From Pirellula staleyi DSM 6068 (GTDB lineage: Bacteria > Planctomycetota > Planctomycetia > Pirellulales > Pirellulaceae): a stretch of 64,000 bases of DNA. How positions within the stretch are numbered: the stretch's first letter is position 1; each line of letters begins with the position of its first letter. The DNA lies in the NCBI RefSeq assembly GCF_000025185.1, contig NC_013720.1, forward strand, positions 5,022,001 to 5,086,000, written 5' to 3'. Below, piece after piece: positions 46,877 to 55,832 of the stretch. The translations under genes were made by a program, and so were the position numbers. Below the pieces are notes generated by a model. That model worked only from the letters and a program-made list of their open reading frames with translations. It did no database searches and was not told the origin of the DNA.

Positions 46877-47485
46877 ATGGCTCGATACCATGGTCCGAAA
46901 GCTCGCGTGAATCGTCGTCTCGGGGCACTCATTTATGAGGCAGCAGGTGCCGCCCGTGCGCTCGAACGTCGCGACAACCCGCCCGGCATGCACATTAAGG
47001 GTCGTCGCCTCTCGAACTGGGGTATGGCCTCGGCCGAGAAGCAGAAGATCAAGCACTACTACGGTTTGGGCGAACGCCAACTCCGTAAGTACTACCATAT
47101 GGTGGCCGCGAAGAAGGGTAACACCGGCGAACAGCTGCTCACCCTCTGCGAACGCCGCCTGGACAACGTGGTCCGCCGCGCTGGCTACACGAAGACCCGT
47201 CCCCAAGCCCGTCAGGGCATTGTGCACGGTCACTTCTTCGTCAACGGCGTGAAGGTCACGAGCCCCAGCTATCAGCTCCGCCCCGGCGACGTGATCACCA
47301 TCCGTCCGAAGGAAGCGATCTACGGTCTGTACAAGGGTGTGTGTGATAACCACGCTCCCCAGACTCCCGAATGGCTCACCTTCGACAGCGAATCGCTCCG
47401 CGCCACCATGATGGGCATTCCTGGTCCTGGCGATTACAGCCTGCCAGTGAACGTTGACATCGTGGTCGAATTCCTGTCGCGTTAA
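46877..47485 (+). CDS. rpsD: 30S ribosomal protein S4
   Basis: The protein has 202 residues from the ATG at 46877 (MARYHGPKARVNRRLG), preceded by 'aaggag' (46861-46866); a TTG two codons earlier is in frame. The S4 N-terminal domain and the S4 RNA-binding domain (about 95-155, 'RRLDNVVRRAGYTKTRPQAR' and 'GHFFVNGVKVTSPSYQLRPG') are complete; the C-terminus ends 'NVDIVVEFLSR' as usual. S4 nucleates assembly of the 30S body by binding 16S rRNA. In many bacteria rpsD sits in the alpha operon with rpsK, rpsM and rpoA; here it stands alone with its own promoter candidate and terminator. Confidence 0.97.
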   Translation: MARYHGPKARVNRRLGALIYEAAGAARALERRDNPPGMHIKGRRLSNWGMASAEKQKIKHYYGLGERQLRKYYHMVAAKKGNTGEQLLTLCERRLDNVVRRAGYTKTRPQARQGIVHGHFFVNGVKVTSPSYQLRPGDVITIRPKEAIYGLYKGVCDNHAPQTPEWLTFDSESLRATMMGIPGPGDYSLPVNVDIVVEFLSR

Positions 47486-47587
47486 GCGACTGGATACTTC
47501 CTCGAGAGCTGCTCGATCAGCGTCGCGACGAACTGTCCCGACGCTCGGCACGTGGCTCCTCTCGAAGAGCCCCCGCCCGACACACCC

Positions 47588-47631
47588 AAAAACCGTTTGC
47601 TGCGACCAATCCTCGCGTCAAACGGTTTTTT
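47588..47631 (+). terminator. Strong intrinsic terminator of rpsD
   Basis: AAAAACCGTTTG (47588-47599) pairs with CAAACGGTTTTT (47619-47630); the right arm merges into a T-tract ending at 47631. Because the left arm is A-rich it could also work on the other strand. It lies about 100 bases past the rpsD stop. Confidence 0.85.
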
Positions 47632-47810
47632 CGTGCGCACTGACGATCATTTACCCTGCTTTCTGCGTGAATTTACCCCTGAATTCATCCACAACTGCAG
47701 CCGGCTGATCCTTGTTGGAACAATCGCTACGCGCTAAGATATTTCTAGCTGGCAGCGAATGCCCCAACCGATCAATCCCCACAAACTTTCAGCTTAGTAA
47801 GACACGCGCG

Positions 47811-49247
47811 ATGCACACCCCTTTGGTTGTTCTTGGTGGAGGTCCCGGCGGTTACGCCGCTGCTTTTCTCGCGGCCGACGAAGGGCTTGATGTCGTTCTG
47901 ATCGAAAGCGAACCACGACTCGGTGGCAGCTGCCTGCTGCGCGGCTGTATTCCGTCGAAAGCGCTACTGCATGTCGCCCGGGTTATCAGCGAAACCCGCG
48001 AACTGACAGCCGAATGGGGTGTCGAGTTTACCGATCCCAAGATCAGCGTCGACAAAGTCCGTGCCCGTAAAGACAAAGTGATCTCGAACCTTTCGACCGG
48101 TCTCAAAGGACTGGCGAAAAAGCGGAACGTGAAGGTGATCACCGGCAAGGGTGTTTTTGAAAACAGTACGACCATTCGCATCGAAGGGACCGATCCTTCG
48201 ATTCCTGAAGACCGGACCGTGACGTTCGACTATTGCATCGTCGCCACCGGCAGCTTCCCCACGATGCCGCCGAACTTCAACATCGGCAGCGACCGGGTGA
48301 TGGACTCGACCGGCGCCCTAGCACTCGCCGATATCCCCGAAACGATGCTGGTGATTGGTGGCGGCTATATCGGCCTCGAAATGGGGACGGTCTACGCCAA
48401 CCTCGGAACCAAGGTGAGTGTCGTCGAGCTAACCGACGGTCTGCTGATGGGTGCCGATCGCGATCTGGTGAAACCGCTCGCACGTCACCTCGACAAGCTG
48501 TTCGGCGGACGGATCTTCCTGAACACGAAAGTTGGCTCGATTGGCCTGCGTGGCGACAAAGTGGAAGTCGCTTTTGAAGGCCCGGCCAAGTACGGGACCG
48601 AGCAATACGACCGGGTTCTCGTGTCGGTAGGACGACGCCCCAACAGCCGCGGTTTCGGCCTCGAAAACACGCAGGTGGAAGTGAATCAAAAGGGGTTCAT
48701 CGTTTGCGATCGGTCGCAGCGCACCGCCGATCCCCACATCCTGGCGATTGGCGATATTGCAGGCGAGCCGATGCTCGCTCACAAAGCTTCGCACGAAGCC
48801 AAAGTGGCGGTGGAAGTGATCCTCGGCAAGAATGTAGTGTTCGATAAGCAAGCGATTCCAGCGGTGGTCTTCACCGATCCCGAAATCGCTTGGGCCGGTC
48901 TCACGGAAGATCAAGCCAAGCGCGAAGGTCGCAAGGTCGAGATCGCCATCTATCCTTGGGCCGCTTCGGGACGCGCTCAAGCGATCGGTCGTTTGGAAGG
49001 GCTCACCAAGTGGCTCATCGATCCTGAAACCGAACGGGTTTTGGGCTGCGGTATCGTTGGACCTGGAGCAGGGGAGATGATTTCGGAAGCAGCGCTCGCC
49101 ATCGAAATGGGCTGCGTGGTTCGCGACCTCACCGAGACGATCCACCCGCATCCGACGCTCAGCGAAACGATGATGAACGCTGGCGAAACGTTCTTCGGCA
49201 CCGCCACCGAGATCTACAAACCCAAACGCCACGCCGCCGAAGCATAG
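47811..49247 (+). CDS. lpdA: Dihydrolipoyl dehydrogenase (E3)
   Basis: The protein has 478 residues from the ATG at 47811; the frame is open back to a TTG at 47712, but the FAD-binding 'VVLGGGPGGYAAAFLA' begins right after this ATG. Redox-active Cys41 and Cys46 in 'GGSCLLRGCIPSKALL'; NAD-binding 'VIGGGYIGLEMGTV'; second FAD motif 'ILAIGDIAGEPMLAH'; catalytic His447-Glu452 pair in 'HPHPTLSETMM'. It regenerates the oxidised lipoyl group of E2 proteins, passing electrons to NAD+. It lies upstream of the E1 and E2 genes but is separated from them by about 1.1 kb of repeat-rich DNA. Confidence 0.95.
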   Translation: MHTPLVVLGGGPGGYAAAFLAADEGLDVVLIESEPRLGGSCLLRGCIPSKALLHVARVISETRELTAEWGVEFTDPKISVDKVRARKDKVISNLSTGLKGLAKKRNVKVITGKGVFENSTTIRIEGTDPSIPEDRTVTFDYCIVATGSFPTMPPNFNIGSDRVMDSTGALALADIPETMLVIGGGYIGLEMGTVYANLGTKVSVVELTDGLLMGADRDLVKPLARHLDKLFGGRIFLNTKVGSIGLRGDKVEVAFEGPAKYGTEQYDRVLVSVGRRPNSRGFGLENTQVEVNQKGFIVCDRSQRTADPHILAIGDIAGEPMLAHKASHEAKVAVEVILGKNVVFDKQAIPAVVFTDPEIAWAGLTEDQAKREGRKVEIAIYPWAASGRAQAIGRLEGLTKWLIDPETERVLGCGIVGPGAGEMISEAALAIEMGCVVRDLTETIHPHPTLSETMMNAGETFFGTATEIYKPKRHAAEA

Positions 49248-49401
49248 ACGCACTCGCCGACGAAATCGCCACAGCTCGAGCATGGGCTAGTGCTTGGCGC
49301 AGCTCAACAAAGCGAGGACTTTCTAGAGTTGCACACTGCTGGACAAGCCAGCTAGTAGCCACCCCGCTTTGCCTGGCATTGATTGCTAGACAGACCTGTA
49401 G

Positions 49402-49427
49402 GTCAGGTCCCCTCTCAGGGACCTGAC
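49402..49427. repeat. Perfect 10-bp hairpin in the lpdA-aceE gap
   Basis: GTCAGGTCCC (49402-49411), 6-nt loop, GGGACCTGAC (49418-49427). No T-tract follows on either side, so a simple terminator is less likely. Confidence 0.85.
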
Positions 49428-49553
49428 GGGAGAGGAGTTCGCCAGCCGAGAGACCGTTGTGGTTTCGAGGCCCCGCGATCCGGGTCAGCGGATGCAATCA
49501 CACCGCATGAGAATAGTGCGGCGTCGTACTAAAATCGCCAAGCGGTTTGCCCT

Positions 49554-49581
49554 GCAGCATGCTTCTGCTGATTCATGCTGC
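49554..49581. repeat. 8-bp hairpin in the lpdA-aceE gap
   Basis: GCAGCATG (49554-49561) and CATGCTGC (49574-49581) around a 12-nt loop. The same GCAGCATG core recurs inside the next hairpin at 49610-49617. Confidence 0.75.
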
Positions 49582-49613
49582 TTGTTCGGTGAATCCGGAC
49601 CTACTTTCTGCAG

Positions 49614-49645
49614 CATGCTCCTGCTGCTAACGCGACAGGAGCATG
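49614..49645. repeat. 10-bp hairpin in the lpdA-aceE gap
   Basis: CATGCTCCTG (49614-49623) and CAGGAGCATG (49636-49645), perfect, 12-nt loop. Confidence 0.85.
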
Positions 49646-49697
49646 GCACCCAGATCAAACATAGAGTCCCTGTGTACTTCTCACTGGACAGAGCCCA

Positions 49698-49730
49698 GTG
49701 GCACACTGCTGGACAAGCCAGCAGTGCCAC
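49698..49730. repeat. Long near-perfect hairpin, repeated in degenerate form at about 49329
   Basis: GTGGCAC (49698-49704), a 2-base bulge, TGCTGG (49707-49712), 5-nt loop, CCAGCA (49718-49723) and GTGCCAC (49724-49730): 13 pairs. A related copy with a damaged right arm lies at about 49329-49363; both are beside a shared 'ggcgcagctca' segment (49297, 49734), but in opposite order. Confidence 0.85.
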
Positions 49731-50392
49731 CCCGGCGCAGCTCAGCCAAGCTAGGGCCTTGCCTCGAAGTTCTTGTCCGGTGGAACCGGACCTACCCACG
49801 AGATTGGTTGCTAGATGAACTACGAATGCTGGCATTGGCTCAGTTCCCGGGGATCGAGGAACTGGTGCCGATTGCAGGCTTACTTGCGGCAGTCGATGCG
49901 CCCGTAGTGAGCGATTCTGTGGCAACGCATCACTGGCTGCTGATCTCTGACACTAAACCCCTGGCATTCTTTCGCTTGGGGGTTTACAACAACGTGGCAA
50001 AAGAGGGAGCTATCAGACCTTTACGCAAGGCTTGCCACTGGGAACAATAGGGCTAGGGTTGCGGTGCACGACGGTTCTCGGGAAACGCGAAACTAGAGCA
50101 TCTGGGAAACCGGGGAGGGGCGACAGGAATGCCCTTCCGCGATTTCGGAGACTCCTGTAGATCGCCAGCCCAAGAACACCTTGCTCCACAGCCGATGTTT
50201 CTAGCTTCTGGGCTTGTTTTGCATGCCAGCCGCTCTGCGGTTGCCATCATCCCGCCTCGATAGCGCCCCCCGCTAGTTTGCAACTCACGAGTATGTCCAC
50301 GTTCCGCCGGTTCACGATGAATCAGCCGACCTGGATACATTCCTCACAAGTCCAATCGTTACCGCGGTTCGCCGCTCCACAAAGGCTTGTCG

Positions 50393-53110
50393 ATGTCAGA
50401 CGCCAAAACGATTCCCAGCTCCGATACCACTCCCACGAACTATCTGGCGCCGATCCAGGATACGGACCCGGCTGAAACGCAAGAGTGGCTCGACTCGCTG
50501 GAATATGTTTTGAAGGGCAAAGGCCCTGATCGTGCCAAGTTCTTGCTCTCGATGCTCGAAGAACGGGCTCGACGCGAAGGGGTGGAAACTCCCGCGCCGC
50601 TGAACACGCCGTACATCAACACCATTCGCCGCCAATCGCAGCCGCGCTATCCCGGCAATCGCGAAATCGAGCGCCGCATCAAGAGCATCATCCGCTGGAA
50701 CGCGATGGCGATGGTCCATCGCGCCAACAAGATGCACGACGGCGTGGGTGGTCACATCAGCACTTTCGCTTCGAGCGCCACGCTGTATGAAGTTGGTTTC
50801 AACCACTTCTTCAAAGGTCGTGGCGAAGATGGCTACAGCGGCGACTTGATCTACTTCCAAGGCCACGCCTCCCCCGGCATGTATTCGCGGGCGTTCCTCG
50901 AGGGACGTCTCGCCGAACAGAACGTGGTGAACTTCCGCCGCGAACTGCAACCTGAATTTGGCCTCTCGAGCTATCCTCACCCATGGCTGATGCCTTGGTT
51001 CTGGGAATATCCGACGGTATCGATGGGCCTCGGCCCGATCATGGCCCTCTACCAGGCTCGCTTCAACAAATACCTGCAAGACCGGGGTCTCAAGACGACC
51101 GAAGGGCGCCGCGTCTGGGCGTTCCTGGGTGACGGCGAATGCGACGAGCCCGAGTCGCTCGGCGCGATTACCCTTGCAGGGCGCGAAAAGCTCGACAACC
51201 TCTGCTTCGTGATCAACTGCAACTTGCAGCGTCTCGATGGTCCGGTGCGTGGCAACGGCAAGATCATTCAGGAACTCGAAGCCCTCTTCCGTGGTGCCGG
51301 CTGGAACGTCATCAAGGTGATCTGGGGAGACGACTGGGATCAGCTGCTCGAGAAAGATCAAACTGGTCTGCTCGCCAAGCGGATGGAAGAAGTGGTCGAC
51401 GGTCAGTTCCAGAAATACACCGTCATGCCTGGCTCGTACATTCGCGAGCACTTCTTCGGCAAATATCCTGAGCTCCTCAAGCTCGTCGAGAACTACTCCG
51501 ACGAACGACTCGAGAAACTTCGCCGTGGTGGCCACGATCCAGAGAAGGTTTACACCGCCTACAAAGCTGCCTGCGACCACAAGGGTCAGCCGACGGTGAT
51601 CCTCGCCAAAACGATCAAGGGTTATGGCCTGGGTGAAGCGGGCGAAGGTCGCAACATCGCGCACAACAACAAGAAGCTCAACGAAGCCGAACTCCTGGAG
51701 TTCCGGACGCGCTTTGGGATTCCGATTTCCGACGAAGAAGTGGCGAAAGCACCGTTCTATCGTCCACCAGAAGATTCGGCCGAGATGCGCTACCTGCGCG
51801 AACGCCGCGCCGGACTGGGTGGCCCAGTTCCCAGCCGTCCGACGACCCACCCGACGCTCGAAACCCCGAAGCTCGAGGACTACAAAGAGTTCCTCGGTGG
51901 CAGCAAGGGAAAAGAGATGTCGACCACGATGGGCTTCGTCCGCCTGCTGCAGAAACTCTGCCGCGACAAGAAGGTGGGCAAGTACGTGGTGCCGATCGTC
52001 CCCGACGAATCGCGCACGTTTGGTATGGAAGGTATGTTCGGCGAGATCGGCATCTACTCGCACGTCGGCCAGCTCTACGAGCCTGTCGATTCGCACATCA
52101 TCGCCAAGTACAAAGAAGCCACGAACGGTCAGATCCTCGAAGAAGGAATCACCGAAGCGGGCTCGATGTCGAGCTTCTGCGCGGCAGGCACGGCGTACTC
52201 CGCTCACGGCCTGAACATGATTCCGTTCTTCGTCTATTACTCGATGTTCGGCTTCCAGCGCATCGGCGACCTTGTCTGGGCCGCTGCTGACATGCGTGCC
52301 AAGGGCTTCATGATCGGCGGCACCGCTGGTCGCACGACGCTCAACGGCGAAGGTCTGCAGCATCAAGATGGTCACAGCCTCTTGAACGCCATCGCGTTCC
52401 CCACCGTGCGGGCCTACGACCCAGCCTTTGCCTATGAAATGGCAGTGCTGATTCTCGATGGCATGAAGCGGCTGTACGAAGATGGCGAAACGGCCATCTA
52501 CTACCTGATGGCAGGCAACGAAAACTACCTGCATCCCGAAATGCCTGCCGGTGTCGAAGATGGCATCGTGAAGGGGATGTACAAGCTGAACTCGCACGAC
52601 GCCGAGAACCAAATCGAAAAGGTGAACCTCTTCGGCAGCGGCGCGATCCTCAACAGCGTGCTCGAAGCGCAGAAGATCCTCAGCGAAAAGTATCGCATCG
52701 GCAGCAACGTCTGGAGCGTCACCAGCTACACCCAGCTGCGCCGCGATGCTCACAGCTGCGAGCGCTGGAACATGCTCCACCCAGCTCTGCCGCCGAAGAA
52801 GTGCTACGTCGAAGAGCTGCTCGCAGGCGAGAAGGGGCTGTTCGTGGCCGCTTCCGACTACGTCCGTGCTCTGCCCGAGCAAATCACCCGCTGGGTTCCA
52901 GGCGAACTGTATGTCCTGGGAACCGACGGCATGGGACGTAGCGAAACGCGTGAAGCGCTCCGGCGTCACTTCGAAGTCGATGCCCAGTGCATCGTAGCTG
53001 CCACCCTCTATCGCTTGTCGCGTCACGGCAAGATCGATCCGAAGGTGGCCGAGCAAGCGATCGTCGATCTCGGTATCGACACCAACAAGACTGATCCCTA
53101 CTTCGCTTAG
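50393..53110 (+). CDS. aceE: Pyruvate dehydrogenase E1, homodimeric type
   Basis: The protein has 905 residues from the ATG at 50393 (a TTG two codons earlier is in frame). It has the single-chain E1 architecture: N-terminal thiamine-diphosphate domain with 'GDGECDEPESLGAI' and the closing 'INCN' about 30 residues on, then 'KTIKGYGLGEAGEGRN', middle domain 'IVPDESRTFGMEGMFGEIGI' and 'EEGITEAGSMSSFCAAGTAY', and the C-terminal transketolase-like domain ending 'VDLGIDTNKTDPYFA'. It decarboxylates pyruvate and transfers the acetyl unit to the lipoyl group of E2. The E2 gene starts 74 bases downstream. Confidence 0.96.
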   Translation: MSDAKTIPSSDTTPTNYLAPIQDTDPAETQEWLDSLEYVLKGKGPDRAKFLLSMLEERARREGVETPAPLNTPYINTIRRQSQPRYPGNREIERRIKSIIRWNAMAMVHRANKMHDGVGGHISTFASSATLYEVGFNHFFKGRGEDGYSGDLIYFQGHASPGMYSRAFLEGRLAEQNVVNFRRELQPEFGLSSYPHPWLMPWFWEYPTVSMGLGPIMALYQARFNKYLQDRGLKTTEGRRVWAFLGDGECDEPESLGAITLAGREKLDNLCFVINCNLQRLDGPVRGNGKIIQELEALFRGAGWNVIKVIWGDDWDQLLEKDQTGLLAKRMEEVVDGQFQKYTVMPGSYIREHFFGKYPELLKLVENYSDERLEKLRRGGHDPEKVYTAYKAACDHKGQPTVILAKTIKGYGLGEAGEGRNIAHNNKKLNEAELLEFRTRFGIPISDEEVAKAPFYRPPEDSAEMRYLRERRAGLGGPVPSRPTTHPTLETPKLEDYKEFLGGSKGKEMSTTMGFVRLLQKLCRDKKVGKYVVPIVPDESRTFGMEGMFGEIGIYSHVGQLYEPVDSHIIAKYKEATNGQILEEGITEAGSMSSFCAAGTAYSAHGLNMIPFFVYYSMFGFQRIGDLVWAAADMRAKGFMIGGTAGRTTLNGEGLQHQDGHSLLNAIAFPTVRAYDPAFAYEMAVLILDGMKRLYEDGETAIYYLMAGNENYLHPEMPAGVEDGIVKGMYKLNSHDAENQIEKVNLFGSGAILNSVLEAQKILSEKYRIGSNVWSVTSYTQLRRDAHSCERWNMLHPALPPKKCYVEELLAGEKGLFVAASDYVRALPEQITRWVPGELYVLGTDGMGRSETREALRRHFEVDAQCIVAATLYRLSRHGKIDPKVAEQAIVDLGIDTNKTDPYFA

Positions 53111-53184
53111 TGCGACTCTCCACAGCCGCACAGCGAATCGTTATCCAAGCCAACACGACCGACTACTGCTGGGACAATTGACCG

Positions 53185-54594
53185 ATGGCCATTGAAGTAA
53201 AACTGCCGAACCTGGGCGACGGTGTGGACGACGGCGATGTGCTGGAAGTCCTCGTGAAAGAGGGTGACACCATCGCCAAGGATCAAGGGATCCTCGAAAT
53301 CGAGACCGGCAAGGCGACCATGCAGGTCCCGAGCTCGGCCGCTGGCAAGGTGATCAAGGTCCACGTCGCAGCCGGCCAAAAAGTGTCGGTCGGCACGCTC
53401 GTTCTCACGCTCGAAGGTGCGGGCGCTCCAGCCGCTGCTCCTGCAGCAGCACCAGCCGCCCCCGCAGCAGCTCCGCCTCCTAAACCGGCTCCCGTCGCGG
53501 AAGCTCCGAAGCCAGCCGCCGCGCCAGCTCCAGCTCCTCCCAAGGTGGCTCCGGCACCAGTTCAGCCGCTCCGTCCTGCCGCTCCCGCCCCAGTGCCCGT
53601 AGCTGCGGAACCTGCCCTCGAAGCTGCTGTCGTCACTGAAAACCTCACCGAAGCCGAAGTTGCTGCCGGCCCTGCCGTTCGCCGCTTTGCTCGCGAAGTG
53701 GGTGTCGACCTCGCTCGCGTCACCGGAACTGGCCCCGGCGGACGCATCACCCGCGACGATGTCCTCGCGGTCGTTCGTCAAGCTGCCCAAGCTGCCACTT
53801 CCCCCGCCAAACCAGCCGCTGCTTCGACCTCGGCACCAGCTGCCGCTGCACCCGCCGCGCCTGCGGCTGCTCCAGCCGACCGCGACAACTGGGGCCCGAT
53901 CCGCGTCGAGAAGATGACGAAGATCCGCAAAACCATTGCGGCCAAGATGCACGAATCGTGGAGCAGCGTTCCTCGCGTCACCAACTTCGACGACGCCGAC
54001 ATCACCGAACTCGAGCGGATTCGCCAATCGAGCAAAGACGACTACGCTCGCAAGGGGATCAAGCTCACCTCGATGCCGTTTGTGATCAAAGCGGTCGCGA
54101 TGGCCCTGAAACAGCACCCTGCGATCAACGCCGCTATCGATCCTTCGGGCGAGTCGATCATCTACAAGCAGTACGTCAACATCGGCATCGCAGTCGACAC
54201 CGAGCGTGGTCTGGTCGTTCCTAGCCTCCGTGGCATGGACGCGCTCAGCATCCCCGAAATTGCCCGCTCGCTCGCCACCCTGGCCGACAACGTGCGCGAC
54301 AACAACTTCTCGATGGCCGACCTGCAAGGGAGCACGTTCACCATCAGCAACCTCGGCGCAGTCGGCGGCACCTACAGCACGCCGATCGTCAACACTCCTG
54401 AAGTTGCAATCTTGCTGCTCGGCCGCTCGCGCAAGAAGCCGGTCGTCATCGACGACGAAATTCAGATCCGCATGATGATGCCGCTGAGCCTTTCGTACGA
54501 TCATCGCCTCGTCGACGGCGCTACCGCCGCCCGCTTCCTGAACGACGTGATGGGCTACCTTAAAACCCCCAGCCGACTCCTCCTCGCCCCGTGA
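53185..54594 (+). CDS. aceF: Dihydrolipoamide acetyltransferase (E2 of pyruvate dehydrogenase)
   Basis: The protein has 469 residues. One N-terminal lipoyl domain with lipoylated Lys43 in 'EIETGKATMQVPS' (the usual Asp before the Lys is Gly here). An Ala/Pro-rich flexible linker (about 75-150) is followed by a peripheral-subunit-binding domain ('AVRRFAREVGVDLARVTGTG'), a second Ala/Pro linker and the catalytic core with His440 and Asp444 in 'SYDHRLVDGATAARF'. It accepts acetyl from E1 and passes it to CoA; E3 re-oxidises the lipoyl group. Cotranscribed with aceE; a hairpin terminator follows about 40 bases after the stop. Confidence 0.96.
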   Translation: MAIEVKLPNLGDGVDDGDVLEVLVKEGDTIAKDQGILEIETGKATMQVPSSAAGKVIKVHVAAGQKVSVGTLVLTLEGAGAPAAAPAAAPAAPAAAPPPKPAPVAEAPKPAAAPAPAPPKVAPAPVQPLRPAAPAPVPVAAEPALEAAVVTENLTEAEVAAGPAVRRFAREVGVDLARVTGTGPGGRITRDDVLAVVRQAAQAATSPAKPAAASTSAPAAAAPAAPAAAPADRDNWGPIRVEKMTKIRKTIAAKMHESWSSVPRVTNFDDADITELERIRQSSKDDYARKGIKLTSMPFVIKAVAMALKQHPAINAAIDPSGESIIYKQYVNIGIAVDTERGLVVPSLRGMDALSIPEIARSLATLADNVRDNNFSMADLQGSTFTISNLGAVGGTYSTPIVNTPEVAILLLGRSRKKPVVIDDEIQIRMMMPLSLSYDHRLVDGATAARFLNDVMGYLKTPSRLLLAP

Positions 54595-54633
54595 TCTTCA
54601 CTGGCGATTGCGCTGCCAATAATTAAGCTACAC

Positions 54634-54670
54634 CTTAAGGCCGGACAACCTCCGGCCTTAAGCATTTCTT
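54634..54670 (+). terminator. Hairpin terminator after aceF
   Basis: CTTAAGGCCGGA (54634-54645), 5-nt loop, TCCGGCCTTAAG (54651-54662), a perfect 12-bp stem; the following 'catttcttg' is only weakly T-rich. Confidence 0.75.
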
Positions 54671-54812
54671 GATAGTTGATCGCGACATCGTGGTGCACCC
54701 GAGCCGAGCAAAACTTGCGTCCCACCCTTTAGCAGATAAACTCACGATGCTTGACCGGCGGAGCTAAACCGCTCTGCTATGGATTTACTCGCAGGATAAC
54801 GAGCGACTGCTG

Positions 54813-55832
54813 ATGACCACCTTTGTTTTGATAGCAACGCTCGTACTGCTGCTGCTCCTATCGATTGCACTGCGGACATTCTTTCTTCGTGTGGGTTTGC
54901 GCTGGGCTATTGGGTCGAGCGGTTTGATTCGGCCTGTCGTGCTAACGTCGGTCGCTATTCATTTCCTGGAAATCGCAAGTTACCTCTTCGTGGTGCGGGT
55001 GGTTGCTGTGATTCCAGGGCTGGTGCTGGTTGCTGGACTCGCGCAGCTCGCGTTGCTCGTCGCGGTTTCGCTGCTTGGTATTGGCATCGCCTTTCGACTT
55101 ACGATGCTGGGGACCCTCAAAGCCTGGCTCCCTACCCTTATTGCCAATCTCTTGATGGGCTTGATCACGGTCTTGTTGATCAAGCCACTGATGCTCGATG
55201 CCTATATCATCAGCAGCAACTCGATGGCTCCTACGCTGCTGGGTCGTCATCTGCGCGGCACTTGTCCCGAGTGTGGAGCAGCATCACATTGCTCGCCCAA
55301 CAGGTATGAGGAATCCTTGGACGATTCGCCCCCCAATGCTATTTGCGAGCATTTTCACATCCAGCCGCTCGCGGGGAGCGACTCGGTCATTCAGTCAGCG
55401 GACCGTGTGATTGCTGCCAGCTATTTGGCGCCTCGCCGCTGGGATTTGATTGTCTATCGATCGCCGGCGAATCCTGCGCAGCAATACACGATGCGACTCG
55501 TGGGGCTCCCTGGCGAGACCGTGATGATCCAAGAGGGCGAGCTCTTCATCAATGGTCAAAAGTGTGAGAAACCAGCATCGCTGAGCGACTTAAAACTCAG
55601 TGCCGAGGTCCCTGACTATCCCGGCCCGATCAGTGGCAGTGCCGAAAATCCTGCTCTCTTAAAAGAGGATGAGTATTTTGTGGTGGGGGACTTTCACATC
55701 ATCTCCTACGACTCGCGAATGTGGGAAACAGGTGCTGCGGGGCATCCTTCGTACGCCGTGCCGCGATCGTACATCACCGGCGTTGTCACGCACACTTACT
55801 GGCCCCTTCGCCGCGCGAAAATTCATCGCTAG
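54813..55832 (+). CDS. Signal-peptidase-I-like (S26) membrane protein lacking the catalytic Lys
   Basis: The protein has 339 residues. Four hydrophobic helices occupy about 1-128. The S26 domain follows with the nucleophile Ser137 in 'ISSNSMAPTLLG' and later 'VGDFHIISYDSRMWE' (box E-like). The catalytic Lys of bacterial signal peptidases, normally in a 'Y-x-K-R-x-x-G-L-P-G' motif, is Met227 here ('YTMRLVGLPGETV'), and no His takes its place as in the Ser/His type. A Cys-rich insert with CPECG (151-155), Cys160 and Cys178/His180 may bind zinc. The predicted role is processing of exported proteins, but activity is doubtful. Confidence 0.78.
   Translation: MTTFVLIATLVLLLLLSIALRTFFLRVGLRWAIGSSGLIRPVVLTSVAIHFLEIASYLFVVRVVAVIPGLVLVAGLAQLALLVAVSLLGIGIAFRLTMLGTLKAWLPTLIANLLMGLITVLLIKPLMLDAYIISSNSMAPTLLGRHLRGTCPECGAASHCSPNRYEESLDDSPPNAICEHFHIQPLAGSDSVIQSADRVIAASYLAPRRWDLIVYRSPANPAQQYTMRLVGLPGETVMIQEGELFINGQKCEKPASLSDLKLSAEVPDYPGPISGSAENPALLKEDEYFVVGDFHIISYDSRMWETGAAGHPSYAVPRSYITGVVTHTYWPLRRAKIHR

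Larger units (their letters stand above)
49248..50392. other. 1.1-kb gap between lpdA and aceE, rich in palindromes
   Basis: About 540 bases (49290-49830) consist of closely spaced inverted repeats, and a 20-base core is repeated near 49332-49351 and 49702-49721. The rest (49830-50392) has no recognisable gene, although a frame to 50050 encodes 'ELVPIAGLLAAVDAPVVSDS' and could be a decayed gene. The aceE promoter presumably lies near the right end. Confidence 0.7.

Noticed and set aside
47712-47810. N-terminal extension of lpdA from the TTG at 47712
   Set aside because: The FAD-binding motif starts right after the ATG at 47811 as in other E3 proteins.
49643-50050. 135-codon frame in the lpdA-aceE gap
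   Set aside because: Its first third runs through the palindromic repeats and its C-terminal part matches no family I know; kept only as a possible decayed gene.
50396-53131. 911-codon open frame antisense to aceE
   Set aside because: It exactly shadows aceE, has no family motif and its amino-acid bias follows from the codon use of the real gene on the other strand.
53107-54504. 465-codon open frame antisense to aceF
   Set aside because: Shadow of the Ala/Pro-rich E2 gene; composition (Ser/Gly/Arg-rich) is that of reversed Ala/Pro codons.
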